Assembly (NCBI RefSeq): GCF_036894955.1
Contig: NZ_CP145905.1
Location: 2,312,501-2,376,500 of the forward strand
Direction: 5' to 3'
DNA length: 64,000 nucleotides
From: Paenibacillus sp. KS-LC4
Lineage (GTDB): Bacteria; Bacillota; Bacilli; Paenibacillales; Paenibacillaceae
Each line of letters begins with the position of its first letter. The stretch's first letter is position 1. This document shows positions 61,921 through 64,000 of this stretch, in pieces. The translations under genes were made by a program, and so were the position numbers. A model generated the notes under the pieces. That model was not told the origin of the DNA. It did no database searches and worked only from the letters and a program-made list of their open reading frames with translations.

Positions 61921-62295
61921 ATGCCGATTGAATTTGACAACAACCAACCAATCTATATCCAGATTATGAACTACATTAAACAGCAAATTATTAGCGGGAA
62001 GCTTCATCCCGGCGATAAAATCGAATCGGTGCGCGAGCTTGCAGTGGAGCTGCAAATCAATCCTAATACGATCCAGCGTACTTTTCAGGAGCTGGAGCGT
62101 GAAGGCATCGTCGAAACAAGGCGCGGACTTGGAAGATATGTAACGAGCGAGGAGGCGGCTATTGTGAGTATAAAGAAAGAAATGGCGGCTGATTTACTTG
62201 GACGTTTCATTCAGGGGATGCGTGATTTGGGCTTTAAGCAGGAGGACATTGTAGCGATTGTTACGGAAGCGGTTAGCAAGGAAGAGCAGAAATAG
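61921..62295 (+). CDS. YtrA-type GntR-family repressor
   Basis: 124 residues: an N-terminal winged helix (IYIQIMNYIKQQIISGKLHP, KIESVRELAVELQINPNTIQ, GIVETRRGLGRYV) and only a short C-terminal dimerisation part, the YtrA subfamily layout. Start ATG has GGAGGTGAC upstream. It represses its own operon, which encodes an ABC transporter next; in Bacillus, YtrA operons respond to cell-wall antibiotics. The inverted repeat over the -10 box is the likely operator. Confidence 0.9.
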   Translation: MPIEFDNNQPIYIQIMNYIKQQIISGKLHPGDKIESVRELAVELQINPNTIQRTFQELEREGIVETRRGLGRYVTSEEAAIVSIKKEMAADLLGRFIQGMRDLGFKQEDIVAIVTEAVSKEEQK

Positions 62296-62311
62296 GCGGG
62301 GGGAAAATAAA

Positions 62312-63013
62312 GTGATGAAGAAGATTGTTGAACTGCAAGCCGTAACAAAAAACTTCGGATCGAGAAAAGCGCTGCATAATATTCATTTGAACCTAGAGGC
62401 AGGCAAAATTATTGGTCTGCTTGGCAGTAATGGCAGCGGCAAGAGTACACTCATGAAGCTGGCTGCCGGACTTATTCAGCCAACCTCAGGAAGCGTTCGG
62501 ATATGCGGAGAGCCGATTGGCATTGGGACGAAGGCGATTACGTCCTTTATGCCGGATCAGCCGGTAACCGAGTCGTGGATGCGGGTGAAGGATGCCCTTC
62601 GTTTTTTCAGTGATTTTTATAAGGATTTCGATCAGGAGAAAGCGGGGAGCATGCTCGATTTTTTGAAGCTGGATCGCAATGATCGTATTAGCTCTTTATC
62701 AAAGGGGATGAATGAGCGGCTGCAGCTCACGCTCGCGATGTCGCGTCAGGCTAAGCTTTATTTGCTCGATGAGCCGATAGGCGGCGTTGATCCCGTGGCC
62801 CGGGGTAAAATTTTGGACGCTATCGTTAAGTTTTATAATGAAGACAGCTGTGTGCTCATCTCGACGCATTTAATTACAGATATCGAACGGGTTTTCGATG
62901 AAGTCATTTTTATTCAGCACGGCGAAGTTTCACTGCGTCAGGACGTGGAGAGCATTCGCTCCAAGCATGGTAAAAGTGTAGATGAGCTATTCAGGGAGGT
63001 ATTTTCAGAATGA
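62312..63013 (+). CDS. ABC transporter ATP-binding protein (YtrB-like)
   Basis: 233 residues. Walker A LLGSNGSGKSTLMKLAAG, signature SLSKGMNERLQL (LSKGM in place of LSGGQ), Walker B LYLLDEPIGGVDPVARG and H-loop STHLITDIERV. GTG 62312 or ATG 62315 is the start; GGCGGGGGG precedes both, and the frame is open further upstream inside the previous gene. Overlaps the permease gene by 4 bases. Probably drives export of, or protection from, an envelope-active compound (inference from the YtrA context). Confidence 0.9.
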   Translation: MMKKIVELQAVTKNFGSRKALHNIHLNLEAGKIIGLLGSNGSGKSTLMKLAAGLIQPTSGSVRICGEPIGIGTKAITSFMPDQPVTESWMRVKDALRFFSDFYKDFDQEKAGSMLDFLKLDRNDRISSLSKGMNERLQLTLAMSRQAKLYLLDEPIGGVDPVARGKILDAIVKFYNEDSCVLISTHLITDIERVFDEVIFIQHGEVSLRQDVESIRSKHGKSVDELFREVFSE

Positions 63014-63753
63014 TAAACTTATTGAAATATGACTGGAAACGCAATGCGAATTTAATTATGGGCTCGGCGGCGGCGCTTATTATTTTGCAGGGAGCTCTCT
63101 CTTTTTTTAGTACAACTCGCAATTGGCAGCCTGCAATGTCGCTTACATTCATGTTCATGGGCTATTTATTCGTTGCCTTCATGCTGATCATATTTTCCTC
63201 AAAGACGTACTCTCACAACCTTAAATCGTACGGTCGCCGCTTATTGCCGCTGGCCACGTGGAAAACAATCGCTTCGCCGCTTCTGCTGCAATTCATATTA
63301 TCGGCTGCGCTGAGTGGACTCGTGCTGCTTCATATTTGGCTGTTTAAATGGCTTGCTCCAAGCTCCTTTTTGGATGCAATGGGTCCGCCTAACTTCGAGA
63401 CGGGTATCCTATTTTTTGTTTTAATATTTTGGACGCTCCTATTTTTGATGCTGATCGTCTATTTTTCGATTACAGTAGGGCATCTCTTTAATAAGAGGCT
63501 TTTTCCATGGGTAGCAATAGCCGCCTTCGTCCTGCTGCAATTTGTCATTGGCTATGTGGAGGAATTGTTGTTTAACGATAATTTATTCGGTACGATGACC
63601 GCAGATACTACCTCTTCAAGCTTGACCATCTTAATGTCTCCAACAGGCGATATTTCGATTGGAAACTGGGGCGTTATGTCGTTTGAAATCGTAATCGGAG
63701 CTATCCTTGTAAGCATCATGCTGTATTTGCTTGACAAAAAGCTGGATGCGTAG
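63010..63753 (+). CDS. ABC-2 type permease of the YtrA operon
   Basis: 247 residues, six predicted membrane helices (for example LFVAFMLIIFSSKTYSHNLK, IVIGAILVSIMLYLLDKKLD). No conserved name beyond ABC-2-like permease. It partners with the ATPase upstream, whose gene it overlaps by 4 bases. Confidence 0.8.
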   Translation: MINLLKYDWKRNANLIMGSAAALIILQGALSFFSTTRNWQPAMSLTFMFMGYLFVAFMLIIFSSKTYSHNLKSYGRRLLPLATWKTIASPLLLQFILSAALSGLVLLHIWLFKWLAPSSFLDAMGPPNFETGILFFVLIFWTLLFLMLIVYFSITVGHLFNKRLFPWVAIAAFVLLQFVIGYVEELLFNDNLFGTMTADTTSSSLTILMSPTGDISIGNWGVMSFEIVIGAILVSIMLYLLDKKLDA

Positions 63754-63786
63754 AGGAAGGTGCAGCGGAGACGTGATTGCCAAAGG

Positions 63787-63816
63787 TTGACAAACCTGCT
63801 ATTAGCGCGTGACAAT
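63787..63816 (+). promoter_or_regulatory. Candidate promoter of the last gene
   Basis: TTGACA (63787-63792), 18 bases, GACAAT (63811-63816), about 40 bases before the next start codon. Confidence 0.5.
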
Positions 63817-63856
63817 GCTCGTATACAACTTCGAAGATAGAAGGGACAACGAACTC

Positions 63857-64000
63857 ATGACGCTAATGGAAAAATTCAAGCTGGCAGCCGCAGGCTATGA
63901 TGCCGCTGTCGTTCAGTCTATTGAAATTGAACCGCTGCTTATTGAGTGTGGTGCTGCTGCGCAGGTCGCACCTTATTTGCAAAGGAAGGACTATCGCCAC
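63857..64000 (+). CDS. Start of a possible glycerol-1-phosphate dehydrogenase (3' partial)
   Basis: 48 codons from ATG 63857 to the window edge, still open. The piece IEIEPLLIECGAAAQVAPYL, then QRKDYRH, resembles the N-terminus of iron-type or glycerol-1-phosphate dehydrogenases of the AraM/EgsA kind, where a beta strand and GAL-like turn precede the nucleotide fold. Too short to be sure. AGAAGGGA lies upstream of the ATG, a little far; the ATG at 63866 is an alternative. Confidence 0.5.
   Translation, partial: MTLMEKFKLAAAGYDAAVVQSIEIEPLLIECGAAAQVAPYLQRKDYRH

Overview
The window looks like chromosomal DNA of a Paenibacillus-type Firmicute (order Bacillales). The support is YesM/YesN two-component pairs beside CUT1 sugar ABC transporters, strong Shine-Dalgarno sites (GGAGG), a YtrA-type GntR/ABC operon, a DUF2536 (YrzA-type) small protein and a C30-type (diapo-) carotenoid locus. 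No plasmid, prophage, CRISPR array or intact IS element was seen.

Layout. (1) 1-9114: the end of an AraC-type protein, then a divergent sugar-uptake locus (sensor kinase and response regulator on minus; two permeases, a binding lipoprotein and a beta-glucuronidase on plus). (2) 9115-12014: a sparse stretch with a two-helix microprotein, a PL2-type pectate lyase and a VOC-fold protein. (3) 12298-24248: a compact six-gene biosynthetic cluster: FkbH-like glyceryl-ACP synthase with its own carrier domain, GT-B glycosyltransferase, a 1855-residue NRPS ending in a Cys-type thioesterase fused to an MFS exporter, a DxD glycosyltransferase, a galacturonokinase-like GHMP kinase and a sugar-1-phosphate nucleotidyltransferase. 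This is the most novel item in the window. (4) 24311-28449: two Old Yellow Enzyme homologues, an ArsR-type repressor with duplicated operators, and an orphan beta-rich protein. (5) 28717-43361: a second YesM/YesN pair, an LplABC-type transporter and three glycosidases (GH125 alpha-1,6-mannosidase, an unassigned clan-A-like hydrolase, GH38 alpha-mannosidase): an alpha-mannoside utilisation locus. (6) 43362-44917: a VOC protein among terminators, microsatellites and a dispersed repeat. (7) 44918-57800: a carotenoid cluster with four CrtI-family oxidoreductases, CrtM, aldehyde dehydrogenase, two GT2 glycosyltransferases, two acyltransferases and a CruF-like protein. (8) 57925-64000: tRNA-Pro and tRNA-Thr, a pentapeptide-repeat protein, DUF2536, a cyclic-di-GMP-I riboswitch with terminator ahead of a chemotaxis receptor, a YtrA-type repressor with its ABC transporter, and the start of a possible glycerol-1-phosphate dehydrogenase.

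How the genes fit together (inference). The cluster in (3) could load glycerate from 1,3-bisphosphoglycerate onto a carrier, condense it with one NRPS-activated unit, release it with the Cys-thioesterase, decorate it with a sugar made by the kinase and nucleotidyltransferase, and export it through the fused MFS domain. The carotenoid genes encode a staphyloxanthin-like end (oxidase, aldehyde dehydrogenase, glycosyltransferase, CrtO acyltransferase) plus a second set (CruF-like, CrtI/CrtD-like, GT2, PlsC-like) that could decorate the other end. All assignments come from reading motifs in the sequence; no database search was run.
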